Assembly: GCF_030272615.1 (NCBI RefSeq)
Contig: NC_081405.1
Coordinates: 610,825,065-610,889,064 of the forward strand
Source: Cryptomeria japonica
Lineage: Eukaryota > Streptophyta > Pinopsida > Cupressales > Cupressaceae
Direction of reading: 5' to 3'
DNA length: 64,000 nt
Shown here: positions 1 to 11,238 of the stretch, one piece after another
Position numbering within the stretch: the stretch's first letter is position 1
Layout of the letters: each line of letters opens with the position of its first letter
Translations under genes and position numbers: made by a program
Notes under the pieces: generated by a model
Told to the model about the DNA's origin: nothing
The model's input: only the letters and a program-made list of their open reading frames with translations
The model's database searches: none

Positions 1-141
1 GAGAGTACCGATAGGGATAAGATAAGCATTCTCAACATAACTCCAATGTTGAGTACCCATGTTTTTTATGTATATCTTCATTCTGTCCTTCCATATTTTA
101 AAGTTGTCTTTGTTGAACTTTGGACCTTCCCTCTTCATCAT
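1..141 (-). pseudogene. Ty1/copia gag, N-terminal fragment (runs out of window)
   Basis: The first 47 codons of a copia Gag polyprotein, reading leftward from an ATG-ATG pair at 136-141. It begins MMKREGPKF and continues with an IWKDRMKIYI-like stretch, nearly the same as the Gag start at 17061 in the complete element, so both belong to one family. Gag would form the virus-like particle in the cytoplasm. The rest lies beyond the left edge, so its integrity cannot be judged. The leader between PBS and ATG is about 57 bases, as in the complete element. Confidence 0.8.
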
Positions 142-198
142 TAGAGTAGGATCTTTTCCTCAAGTGGTTAAGTTTACAACATAGAGGACCTGGAAGAT

Positions 199-210
199 GC
201 TCTGATACCA
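199..210 (-). other. Primer-binding site (initiator tRNA-Met)
   Basis: On the minus strand this reads TGGTATCAGAGC, the complement of the 3' end of plant initiator tRNA-Met and the usual copia minus-strand primer site. It lies two bases inside the LTR end at 213. Confidence 0.85.
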
Positions 211-212
211 AT

Positions 213-1724
213 TGATGAATAAATATTGAATAGTTAATACCAAACTAGTACTGGGAAGGGGGGGTGAATTAGTACAGACAAAAACACTTTTCCTGAACTG
301 GTTTGACTGCAAACACAACACTTTGACTGAAAGCACTAACACCGGTCTAAACCAAATTACTATCGGTAAATCACAGTAAGAATGTCAAAGACATTAACTG
401 GTAACCCTTAGCTTTCCATACAATCTAATGCCTCATTTCCACTTCACCCTTATGCATAAACAAGTAATCAATCATCAAAAATATAATGACTGCTAGTTCA
501 ACATATTTTACTAGTTTGACATAAAACACTAAACCATCACATGAAAGGCATCATACATGACACACTGATTTTTCACGTGGAAACCCAACTATGAAAAACC
601 ACAGTGGGGATGAATACCCACAAGTTGTTCTTGAACTCTCTTGAATTCCACTCTATTAGGAGACTAGTCTAGTTAGAGACTTTTACAATGAGTTCTCCTA
701 GGAACCGATCCTGCTAGGGATCACTCAGTTAAGGGATGGCTAAATACCCGGTTAAAGGTTAGAACCCTGTTAAAGGTTACCTCACAAAAGGATTTGAAAA
801 ACTCATTGAATTGAGTCACCCTGTTAAAGGATTTAGAAAAAAGCTTGTTAAAGCTACCCAGTTAAGGGATTTTCCAACTATTGAAATGGTTAGAAGTCAA
901 TAGGCAATACACTGATCTGATAACAACACTCAATGCCAAGGTAGATCCACTTAAGCTCCTTTTCTTTTGCAATCACACTCTATAGGTATCAACACACTTC
1001 TCCGGTCTGGAAATAATCAAGTATCACTCACTAGGATACACACATAACATTTGCCAACAATTTCAAAATGAAAAACATCATCAGCCTTATAGGAAACAGA
1101 TAGATCGATAGCATAAACCCTAAACCCTAAATATTTAGGTTTTACAATCCAGTTGGTTCAATCATGACTGTTAATCACACTACATCAAATACAATAGTCT
1201 TGAACAGATCTCAAGACATTTTCTAATGTTCATTCTTTGCAACTTCAGGAAGCTGATAACTCATCACGCGCTCTCCACTGTTTATAGAGACTTCACACAT
1301 TACCGAGGTAGATAGGATCACTCTCCATGCAAGATCCTCAAGAAAATCCTTCACGTGCACAAGGGTGATGTAGCAACACTATTTGGTCTTCATACAATGC
1401 TAACTCATCACAAGATGTCATCAGGTTGAATTACAGAAGCTTGGAATCCATCAACCAGAAATACTAAAGCTGAGACTACCAATCAGTAGTCATGCCAAAT
1501 GAAACCCCAATACAAAACTTCCATTTACTGGTTCTCATACCAACATGGTGGTTCACCTTGAACAAACATACCGCTTCACCTTATCACAAATACCTGTTTA
1601 CACCATCATACTAGTTCTCTTGCCAATTTGCTTACTACACCATACTGGTTCATACTTCAGCATATTGACATCAATGACAACATAAAATATCATCATGTCA
1701 TCATGCTCTGCACATATGCCAACA
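213..1724 (-). repeat. 5' LTR of minus-strand copia element
   Basis: A 1512-bp LTR that starts TGTTGGCATATG and ends TCATCA in element orientation, directly upstream of the PBS. It is clearly homologous to the two 1504-bp LTRs at 11239-12742 and 17133-18636 along its whole length. A TATA box (TATAAA on the minus strand) lies at 1281-1286. A conserved box matching TGGGTTTCCACGTG is at about 575-600. The partner 3' LTR is outside the window, so insertion age and target duplication cannot be checked here. The AAACCCTAAACCC run near 1113 belongs to this LTR and is not telomeric. Confidence 0.88.
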
Positions 1725-2860
1725 CCCATTTGGCCCTTACAAAACATATATCTAATTGAGCTAGGGTTACTTTGTAATGACCAGGGCAAAATTTGATTGT
1801 CCTTGTTCTAATTGGGCCTAATTTAGTTTTAGTCTTGCATACAACCTAGGGCTTGATCTCCAAAGGACTTGGAAAGGAATTCAAGAAATGTTTGGGGATT
1901 AGATAGGTTCCATATACTCCATGAAACATCTCACACCAATCTAATCCACTCTTGATGAGACGCAATACAACTTATGACTCTTTAATAAGGTTTTTAGCCT
2001 AATGCATAAGGATATCAGGCCTAGGGCATCGCTTCTGCATAGGAAAAAATTCTTTGCTATTCTTGAAACTTTGATAAATTGAATAACATTTCAAAAAAGA
2101 TCTCACCATAAAAAAATTATCAATTTTCACCATACCAAATGGGAGATATGGGTTTTTTTGTGTTTCTAGAGACCCTAGGTAGGGTTTGGGACCATTTTCA
2201 CCAAAAAAACAACATCTCTCAAAACTCAACAAAATTAGATGAGACAAAGTGTATAAGAAATTAGATGCACATATAGTTAAATCCCAATTGGTCTGAGATC
2301 AAGATATGGAATATTAAATTTGTACCACGTGCTACAATAGGATTGTTATAGGAAAATTTGGAAGTGGTAGTCATTAAAATGATCACAACTTTCACAAAAC
2401 TCAATGAAAAACCACCAAAATAATTGAAAATTAAAGTTAATTCAATCCTCTATCAATCACAATCAAGTTCAATACTTTATTAGACCATAAAAATCCATAC
2501 AATGCAAGAAAACACAAGGAAAAATTCTTCAAAATGATTCCATTTTATTCAAAGCCTTCATCAACCCCTTGGGTTGTGTTTAGAAGGATTATTTATACAT
2601 TTTAAAGTATTTTTCAACATCCAACCAACCCCCAACTAACATCTAACAACTTTTCAAAAAGTTGTCATTACAATAACATAGTTGTTATTGACAATATTTT
2701 GCACTTAACCTCTAAATCACCCCTACTGACTTAAGAACGACTCAAACACACTTGAAATGGTCATGAAAGACCTTATTACATGTTATTGAATCAACAAAAA
2801 TAAAATTTAAAAATTTGACCCCCCTAGAGGCATGAAAGCATGGGTGCTCCTACACCAGAA
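1725..2860. other. No recognisable gene
   Basis: AT-rich sequence between two elements. Only short ORFs are present and I recognise none. It may be the flank into which the left-edge element inserted, or eroded noncoding retroelement sequence. Confidence 0.5.
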
Positions 2861-3831
2861 TGTTTGTACTTGGTGGTAAAGGAAGAATCTTGTTCTGCTA
2901 ACCATGTAAAAACTATGAAGGAAAAAGCTCTCAGAGATGCTACTAAAAAATAAGGTATAATTATATCTATTTTTCATTCTAGAAGAGATAAAGATGAATG
3001 GATTATTGATAGTGAATGTTCAAATCATATGACTAGTGACAAGAGTAAGCTTATAAAGCTTGAAAATTTTGATGGAGTTTTTAGATTTGTAGATGATCAA
3101 GTACTTGGGATAGTTAGAATTGGTTCAATTAGTATTGATGGCATACATAATACTGACAATGTTTTCTATGTTAAAGGCCTAAATCATAACCTTTTGAATG
3201 TTGGTAAAATGTGTGGAAATGGATATAATCTTGTTTTCTAGGATGATGGGTGTTAGATCAAAAATGAGTACAATACTATGATTGTAGTAGGACAGAGGAT
3301 AGATTAGAAATGTTTATTAGTTGAGGACTGTTGGTGGATACTGCCTAATGGCATAGACTAATGAAATTTGGTTATGGTATCAAAGGATGTGTCACATTAA
3401 TTTTTATAATCAAGTGAGGATTAGTTCAATTCAAGTTGTTAGAGATTTAAAAAATATTACAAATCCTGCTAAAGCTATCTGTAAGGAATATCAAGTTAAA
3501 AAACAAACAAGGACAACTTTAGAAGTTAAGGAACAATCCTCTACTGGACTATTGGAGTTAGTGCAAATTGATCTTTATGATCTAGCCAAAACAAGAATTC
3601 AACAAGGTGACAAGTATTTCACGCTCTTAATTGGGTCATGGTTGAAAATGAGATAGATAGAAGAATCAAATGATTAAGGTCTGAGAGAGGTGGAGACTTT
3701 ACTTCTAATGAATTCAATCATTTTATGAGAATCATGGGATAAGAAAACACTTGTTTTCTTCTAGGATGCTACAGTAGAATTGTGTAGTTGAAAGGAAGAA
3801 TAGAACAATTCAAGAGGATGCTAAAACAATG
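2861..3831 (+). pseudogene. Copia protease and GAG-pre-integrase remnant
   Basis: Around 2994-3250 the frame reads DEWIIDSECSNHMTSDKSK, the copia aspartic protease active-site region. The catalytic DSG has become DSE. It continues with the familiar DNVFYVKGLNHNLLNVG segment. From about 3387 comes a GAG-pre-integrase block (MCHINFYNQVRISS) leading into the start of integrase (ELVQIDLYD, normally HTDLCGP). In-frame stops and at least one frame change separate these blocks, so no functional polyprotein is possible. The right end is cut by the solo LTR after an integrase stretch resembling RTIQEDAKTM. Confidence 0.8.
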
Positions 3832-5157
3832 TGTTGGATTTTTGTGAATGTTGTCATTGATGTCAAACCCGATGATCTGGTTAGGACTAGATGTAATGTA
3901 AGAAGTTTGGGTATTGCATGTTGAGCAACAATTGAAGAGGGGTATGTAGGTGATCTATTGGACTTATTTCCAGAAGGCCCTCTTCTCCAGAATCTTGTGT
4001 TCTTCTTACCATGGTTTGTATTAAGTTCCGTATTAGTTGTGTGAGTTTTCATATCAGTTACATCAATCATATCAGTGGTATCAATTATATCAATCATATT
4101 AGTTGTATCTATTTCTATCTGAATGATTATATTGCATAATGTTATATTCTAGAATCTATGGAACTTAGGAGTTTTTGTGCTTGGAGTTTATGTTTATGGG
4201 TTTGTATCCCTGGGTCCAATAGACCCCTGTTTTGCTCTAGTTATTAAGGAATATGTTTTAGAAAAAGAAGTCTATGAATGAATCATGTAAGCTATTGGTA
4301 TATGATTACTTCTTTATCCTATTTTTGGTCAAGCCATGTTTTGAGTAATGTTTTCATCTGAGTAGTGCATTATTGGGTAAATCACTTAGTTCTTGGCCAA
4401 CATAGTATCTTGGCATACATGCTTACCAGTATATATAGAAGATGTGAGGATGTGAAAAATATATAGTGTTGATGTGATGAGTATAAGTGATAAGAGAGCA
4501 CATCATGTGTGTGGTATGAGGTATAGCAGAGTAAGAAGTGTGAAAGTGACATAGTTGTGGACAACAAAGCAGTTGTAGTAATAAAAGAAGTAAGCAGTAT
4601 ATGAGCGAAGGAAAGTCAGAGTGTGGAAAGTATTGCAATAATTCCTTACCAAATATGTTGCAGACAGTTGGTTTAGTAGAGTGTAGACATAGTAGTGCGG
4701 TGATCCCTTACCGGATCTGCTGCAGGTTAGTGTGTTCAATGGTATAGTGATTCCTTATTGGATTTTCTATGAGATTTGTGAGTTGTTATGTGACCCTAAT
4801 CTAGAAGTGATCTCATGCATTAGGAGATGCAATTTTCCTCAGTTCATTTAATTTCTATTTTAATGAGCATTCCAATAGTGAGTCACTTTGTAATCTGGAA
4901 ATGAGCCATCCGGTAATGAGCTACCCTTTTTGTAAACACCATATAATTAGTTATATTATCTTGAGAGTTAACACTCTTTGTGCTTTTTCCCATTTGGGTT
5001 TTCCACGTATAAAATCTGGTGTTCAATTTGTGGTTGTGTTATTTTTTTATTATGCATTTTCTATTTCACATTGACTAATGAAATTGATATATGAGTGAGA
5101 GTTCTAAAAGTGTGGGAATACTAATTCATCCCCCTTCTCAATATTCCTATCCATCTA
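3832..5157 (+). repeat. Solo copia LTR inside integrase
   Basis: Sequence of about 1.3 kb that interrupts the integrase reading of the surrounding copia element. It starts TGTTGGATTTTTG, the start type used by other LTRs here. Near 4985 it carries the conserved LTR box TTTTTCCCATTTGGG followed by TTTTCCACG, and it ends with the C-rich CCCCCTTCTCAAT motif seen at the ends of related LTRs. No internal coding sequence belongs to it, so it is best read as a solo LTR left by recombination. The right boundary is uncertain by some 10 bases and I found no clean 5-bp target duplication. Confidence 0.6.
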
Positions 5158-7180
5158 ACCAATTATACATAATAATGAATAAATAAAGTACCAAAAATCC
5201 ACTTGAAATAAGCAATACAAACTATTGTATACACTCCTAATAGAGTTCAAATTAGAACAAATCATGGGAAGACATATTATGAACTTTGCTATGGAAGGAA
5301 TCCATCTGTAAATTATTTTAGAGTATTTGGAGGTAAATGATATATTAGATGAGATGAAGAAAAATTTGGAAAGTTTGACACAAGATCTGATAAAGGTATA
5401 TTCCATGGCTACTCTACTAAAAAGAAAAGCTTACAAATGTTATAAGAAAATATTTTGAAGGATTGTTGAAAGCACAAATGTGAAGGTTGATGAAGACACC
5501 TTGAAAAATACAATTATAGAGATGGGATATGAATCTGATGAGTCTACTGGTAAACCAAAAGAAGTAAAGACTGAAAAAATCAAAGTATAGGATGATAAGG
5601 AAGATTCTCCATAAATTGATCCAAAGACTCCAAGGTATGCGTAGAAGAATCATTCAAATAAATAGATTATTGGAGGCAAGAAAAATGGTGTTATCACAAG
5701 AAGTAAAGCTATTGAAGAATAGGTGAACTTATGCTTAATTTTAGAGACAAAATAAAAAAATAGTAAAAGATTATTGTAGTGATCAACATTGGATGAAAGT
5801 TGTGGAAGAAGAATTGGAACAAATTGAGAAGAATTAAACTTTGGAGCTTGTCCCAAGACCAGTTGACAAGAATGTGAAAGGAAGAAGTAAATGAGTATTT
5901 TGGAACAAATTGGATGAAGATGGTCACATAGTAAGAAATAAAGAAAGACTTGTAGGTAAAGGCTACTCACAAGTAGAAGGAATGGATTTTGAGGAAATTT
6001 ATGCTCTTGTGGCAAGAATGGAAGCTATCAGAATATTTTTGGATTTTGTGGTATGCAAGGATTTCAAGGTCTATTAGATGGATGTTAAGTCTGCATTCAT
6101 GAATGGAGAATAAAAAGAGAAAGTGTACATAGAACAACTAAAAGGATTCAATCTATTAGATACTTCCGATATGGTTTGCAAATTGAAGAAGATATTATAT
6201 GGATTGAAACAAGCTCTAATAGTGTGGCATGCAAGTCTTGATAAGTATTTGTTGAGACAAGGATTTCAAAAAGGTACTACTAATAGTAATCTCTATTTTA
6301 ATGTTGCAGAAAGTGATATCTTGATTGTACTTGTTTATGTGGATAATATAATCTTTGGAGGAAATAATGTTATGTGCAAGAAGTTTTTTTATTAGATGCA
6401 AGAAGAGTTTGAAATATCTATGATTGAGGAAATGAATTTCTGTTTTGGATTACAAATTAGTTAGAAGGATAATGGAATATTTATTGCAGGATCTAAGTAT
6501 ATTAAAGAAATGTTGAAAAAGTTTGGAATGGAAAATAGTAAAACTATATGTACTCCTATGGATACTAGTTGTAAGTTGAGAAACTATGTTGAATCTCTAA
6601 AGACTGATCAAAGCATATACATATCAATGATTGGAGGATTATTGTACTTGACCGCTACTAGACCAGATATTATGCATGTTGTCTATCTTGTGGCTAGATT
6701 CTAACAAGATCCTAGGGAGACACATGTTGTTGTTGTGAAAAAAATTTCTAGATTCTTAAAAGGAACAAAATACTATGGATTGTGGTATCCCATAATATCT
6801 AATTTCACTATTATTGTCTATACTGATGCAGATTGGGCCAGTTCTGTGAATGATAGGAAAAGTACAAGTGGAGGTGCATTTTTCCTTGGATCTTGATTTT
6901 CATTGGAATATTGTTCAATGAACCTATTTCTATCTTTTGTGACAATACTAGTCCAATAAATATTTCTAAGAATCCAGTCTGCATTCAAGAACAAAAAACA
7001 TTTCAATTGAGTACCACTCCTTGAGGGAGAAATGTTTTTGAGAATGAAATGAAGCTTGATTATGTGCATGCAAAGGAATAGATTGTTGATATCTTTACTA
7101 AAGCACTCACTAAAGATACTTTTGAATATCTTCAAGAGAAATTGGGGGTTATTGCCCCTCCTTTTCTAAAATAAATGCAT
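5158..7180 (+). pseudogene. Copia integrase C-terminus, reverse transcriptase and RNase H remnant
   Basis: After the solo LTR the integrase C-terminal part resumes (YFRVFGG near 5310, then KGIFHGYSTKKK). The reverse transcriptase runs from about 5840 to 6700. It includes a block resembling MDVKSAFMNGE near 6080, YIEQLKGF and LKKILYGLKQA at 6123-6215, and YVDNIIFGG near 6335, where the catalytic YVDD has become YVDN. SMIGGLLYLTATRPDI follows at about 6627, then RNase H (YTDADWASSVNDRKST near 6815). Many stops and frame changes are present. Confidence 0.85.
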
Positions 7181-7376
7181 ATAGAGTTGCATTAGTCCAA
7201 TGAACTTCATGAATATTATTATTTTGGACTAATTATTTGGAGCTACCCCTTAGCTGGAGCTAAGTGCATTTGTAATTTTTTCAAGAGTTGAATAGAATGA
7301 GCTAATAGTTTTTGTATTTGAGCCTTTATCCTTAATGGAAAAGGGGGAGAAAATGTGAAGTGGATTGGCATTTGAC

Positions 7377-8739
7377 AAAGGGGGAGAATTTTTTTATGAG
7401 AGTTGTTGATACTATTCTTGTTGTTGATGTGTTTCCATTAATGACAAAGGGGGCTCAGATTATTGCAAGGTTGACTAGAATGAGATATTTATGTGTTTTC
7501 ATTGATGTCAACATCCTTTGGTTGTCATTGGTGATTGGTTGGTATAATTGATGTTGAGTTCTCTATGTAGTTGTAGTGAGAGATTTCCTCTACATATGTT
7601 CTATGTTGTAGATCTATTCATGTAGTTTGGATATGTTGTTAAGAAGTGTTTAGAGATGTTATATTCTAGATTTGATGCTCCAGGTAGCTATTCTAAGGAA
7701 GTTATGTTTGCTAGTATGTTTGATAGTGTTTCAATATGAATTACATGCTCCACATTTCTCTATGTTATGGTTTTTGGCATTGCGGTTTTGAATTTAAATT
7801 GATAATGTCCATAGCTTCATTCTATTTAGTTTTCACATGTTCTTAGGCTTTGGAAGCATGGTTTACAATCTTAATGGTGTTTATTCTAGGTTTGACCGAC
7901 CTTGAGTGTTTACACTTCATATTATTCTTCTAATGATCATAGATTGGTGTAAAACATGTTTGATGTTTATTTTGGCCTCAATTAAGATGTGTTGTGGTCC
8001 ACTTTACATTCTTTTCCATTGTGTGAATTTTTAGTGCCAACCTAGTTTGAATTGTGTTCAGTTAAGATGCTTAGCTGACCTTGGGATTTTTTGCATATGT
8101 GAGGATGATATAAATAAAGGATAATTTGACATGAAGGTATGTGAAGAGAGAATGAATGTGTGTTGTGAAAGAAACTTAAATGCGATGAAAGTGTGTGAAA
8201 GAGAATGTGTCTCCCTGGTTGATTGATGAGTGTTGTTTGAGTTTGTGAAAAGTGTTAAGAAGTGTGGACTTTCATGTGTTAGCTATCAGAAGAAGTGAGC
8301 CAAAGGTATCTACAGATCTTACAGTTGCACAGGTGTATCTATGGTAGATTATTTCTCTTTTATTCTTCTTCATTTTGGCAGTGAGCCTTTCTTTCCTTCT
8401 CTCTCCTAAACAATGAGCCATTTAGTAGTGAGTCTTTGACAATGAGCCTTTCTTTGTAAATATCACCTTAATTGATGTCACCCTGACAGGCGTTCATATA
8501 CTGAGAATAGAATTCTTTATGGTTTTTCCCCCAATAGGATTTTCCATGTAAAATATGGTGTTTCATTGTGTATGGTGTACTCTTCTTTTTCATGTTCTTT
8601 CATGCTTGTATCTTTCTATAGATTAAGTGTTAAAGTTAAGTTGTTGCAGATCTAACTTGTAGGAAAATATTTAAGATTTATTTATATAACTAATTCACCC
8701 CCCCCGCCCTCTCGGTTGTCTTGTGTGTTAGAACATTCA
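7377..8739 (+). repeat. Polypurine tract and 3' LTR of the decayed copia
   Basis: A polypurine tract AAAGGGGGAGAA lies at 7377-7388 with a second similar tract at 7340-7352. The LTR begins just after it, near 7397-7404, and ends about 8739 (AACATTCA). It contains the conserved box GGTTTTTCCCCCAATAGG with TTTTCCATG at 8527-8550 and the terminal C-run near 8697. The start is ambiguous because two TG dinucleotides follow the tract. Confidence 0.6.
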
Positions 8740-9194
8740 ACGGGTTGGTTCCCAAAATTCATTTTTTTTTGAAAATAGAAAATTTTAAAAAATAAAGCCT
8801 TTTAAAAATGGAAACTTTTTAAAACCAAAAAAATTTCAAAAATTTTGAAAATGGAAACTTTGTGAAATATGATTAAAATAATTCCTCGATCTCTAATTTT
8901 GACAAATTGATAAGCGATTTTAGGGATCTTCAGCATCTAAAGCGTGATGGCGACCTCTGTTTTGCTCCAAATTGCCTATATTTCTTAGCTACCCTGATAT
9001 TTTACCTTGATTTTTGTGCCCTTGGCCAATTTGAGCTAATTTTTAAATTTCTTATATTTTGATTAAATGACAATAAATATATGGGTTTTTCAATGTTGCA
9101 GATGTGATACCAACCTTCATTTTAACACAAAGTGCACAATAAATTCACCTCAAGTCGGATCCCTCAAGCATGTGGGTAGAAACTAGATAGATCT
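8740..9194. other. No recognisable gene
   Basis: A/T-rich sequence with runs such as AAAATTTTAAAAAAT. I see no coding signal. It may be the internal leader of the element whose PBS-like site is at 9195-9209. Confidence 0.4.
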
Positions 9195-9600
9195 GACTCT
9201 TTGATACCATGTAGAAGTTGATGATCAATCACAAGAGCCAATAATCACCTGCAAGAAAAATACCTATAACACTAAAAAGATCAAGAAAAGATTGTATGCT
9301 CTATAACAACAAAAGAATTCTTTATTGTTAGAAAAATAATGATTTGAAATACAATTATAATGAATAAATGAATCCCTATAAATGATGAATGAAACCCTAA
9401 TGATTAAATTAGGAGAACTAAAGAAATTAAAAGTAGGGGCTAGATTAAGCTCAACTACGCTTATAATTAATGTTAAAAAATCAAACTATAGATAATAAAA
9501 AGCACCTAAGTTTAGCTTAAGTAAAAAATCAATTAAACGACCTAATTAATAAATAATTAGATAATTGTACGAAAATTACTCCAATAGCCCCCCTTAAGAT
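9195..9600 (-). repeat. Short copia LTR (9210-9583) with flanking PBS-like and PPT-like sites
   Basis: In minus orientation a polypurine run (TTAAGGGGGGC, 9588-9598) is followed by a 374-bp segment beginning TGGAG and ending CTTCTACA. Then comes TGGTATCAAAGAGTC (9209-9195), a one-base variant of the tRNA-Met primer site. The segment therefore has the TG...CA ends of an LTR. It fits the 3' LTR of the older minus-strand copia whose gag flanks the younger element at 11239-18636. The presence of a PBS on the other side is odd and is discussed in the findings. No second copy is visible in the window. Confidence 0.45.
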
Positions 9601-10985
9601 TGACTTAGGGATAAGCTAGAGAAATAATATAAATGTGTGCATGAATGATTCTTGAAATCTAGGCCTAATTAGGTAATCATGTAAAAACAAATGGAAAGAA
9701 AAGTAGCTAACACCAATGAGGTCTCTCTAAATAGAGAAAAAACACATGGGAAAAACTACTCTCTAAAAGTGAGAGATGCAATGTCAAAATAAAAAGGGTA
9801 CTACATGTAACTAACATGTACTCCAAGTGAACCCCTAAGTACTAAATTGGTCACAAAATTAAAATCAATATCCCCCTATGAGAGAGAAAAGAAGAGACAA
9901 TGTATCCCCCAAATGATGAAGAACTTTTAATGCCAAAGATGAAGGCTCGAGAATGAATGCAGGTGGAGATCCAAGAGTAGAAAACCACATTCCTCTCCTA
10001 AGAAGAAAAAAAATCAAATGGCAAAGGATAAAAGAACTCCGTAAAAGGAGGTGGGAGGAATATTCTCATAACACGTGTCATGGAAAGTTTCTCAACTATC
10101 TAACTATTTGAACTATAGATGCTAAATCAATTGAAGGAATTCAAAACTGCTATGAAGATTCCTAATGAACAACCTCTCTAAGCACTGAAGATTGGATGAC
10201 AGGAACACTCAAACTTCCATAAAGGAGGAATCAAATATCCTCAATAATGTTCCCAACCTTTGGATTGTGTGATGTATCAAACAATGTTGTAATATCTGAC
10301 AAGTACTCATCCCACTCTGGTGAAACTAGAAGGGAACAATCAACTTGTTGAATTGAACCAATCTCTAAAGAAGGATCAAAAAGTCTCAAGAACCATTATG
10401 GATGACTAAAGAACATATAGGTTCATGTGACCAAACCTCTCCTCAGATTTCTAATCCATGCTTGTTCTATGAGAGATAGGACCAATCAATGGGAGAAAAA
10501 TGTGAGAACTCATACAACTAGGATGTATGATCAACACTACCAAGTACAAAAACCTCTCTACAATGCATGTCTCTAATGAGAACTAAATTAGGGTGAAATC
10601 AACTACTTTCTTGTCCCAATATGAGTAATTTTGTAAAATCAAAGGATAGTGGAAGATAATGCAGGGACACAAAGAACATTACTAAATCTACCACCATCTT
10701 CCTCAATAGAACCACTCCTATTAATACTCATGTATAATGTAACTGTTATTACCCATCAAAATATGTAGAGAATAATGATGTTCCAAATATGAGAACATGC
10801 CCTCTAATAATATCAATGATGTGAAGGTCATGAATCAAGAATCCACCTAGACAATTAATGTTTGGATGCAAAGATTGTATGCCCTTAATCTTTTCTTCAT
10901 TACATTTTGATGAAGAAGAACCAGAATATTGCAATCATAAAGTGGTAGAAAAAGATGTGCTAGATGAAGGTGACTAATTATTGTG
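9601..10985. other. Internal noncoding part of the older copia element
   Basis: Between the short LTR and the gag zinc knuckle I find no protease, integrase or RT. Short ORFs show no family resemblance. If this is the same element as the gag on its right, pol has been deleted or lost beyond recognition. Confidence 0.4.
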
Positions 10986-11238
10986 GTTCTACAAAAGATA
11001 CATCATCTCATCAATCTTATTTCCATAACAGATCAATGCTCATCATGTCCTATCTTTGTGCATTATGCACACTTCAACTTATCCTTCTTTGATGATTACC
11101 TCTTAGAAGAGGAAAAATAATCTAAACAATCATGTGATTGTGTGTCCTTGGGCTACTCATGTGACTTGGAATCATTGTGTGTCTATTTAATGCCTTTACC
11201 ATATGAAGCCTTATTATTTGTGGTGCCCTAAAAAACAA
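10986..11238 (-). pseudogene. Older copia gag (UBN2 type), C-terminal part with zinc knuckle
   Basis: Minus-strand reading continues the gag interrupted by the younger element. After the segment shared with 18637-18738 it reads SHDCLDYFSSSKR, KKDKLKCA, a stop, then CTKIGHDEH (about 11037-11075). This is a CX2CX4HX4C-type nucleocapsid knuckle with a stop inside the first CX2C. A one-base shift follows, after which CYGNKIDEMM is legible, typical of this gag family. The N-terminal part lies at 18739-19210. Confidence 0.7.
11137..11238. repeat. 102-bp direct repeat, left copy (target duplication)
   Basis: This 102-bp segment ends exactly at the left LTR boundary (11239). It matches 18637-18738, which starts exactly at the right LTR boundary. 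By hand count there are 8 mismatches and no gaps. Both copies encode part of the same gag frame (NNKAS, THN, SKSHE). See findings. Confidence 0.9.

Larger units (their letters stand above)
2861..8739 (+). mobile_element. Decayed Ty1/copia element, 5' truncated
   Basis: Plus-strand copia remnant in the order protease, GAG-pre-integrase, integrase, reverse transcriptase, RNase H, polypurine tract, 3' LTR. Gag and the 5' LTR are missing; recognisable coding begins just upstream of the protease. A solo LTR (3832-5157) splits the integrase. Stops and frameshifts are dense, so this is among the older insertions in the window. Confidence 0.8.

Noticed and set aside
1110-1130. Telomere-like AAACCCTAAACCCTAAA
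   Set aside because: Only two to three units and present in degenerate form at the same place in the homologous LTRs (about 12140 and 18040), so it is part of the LTR.
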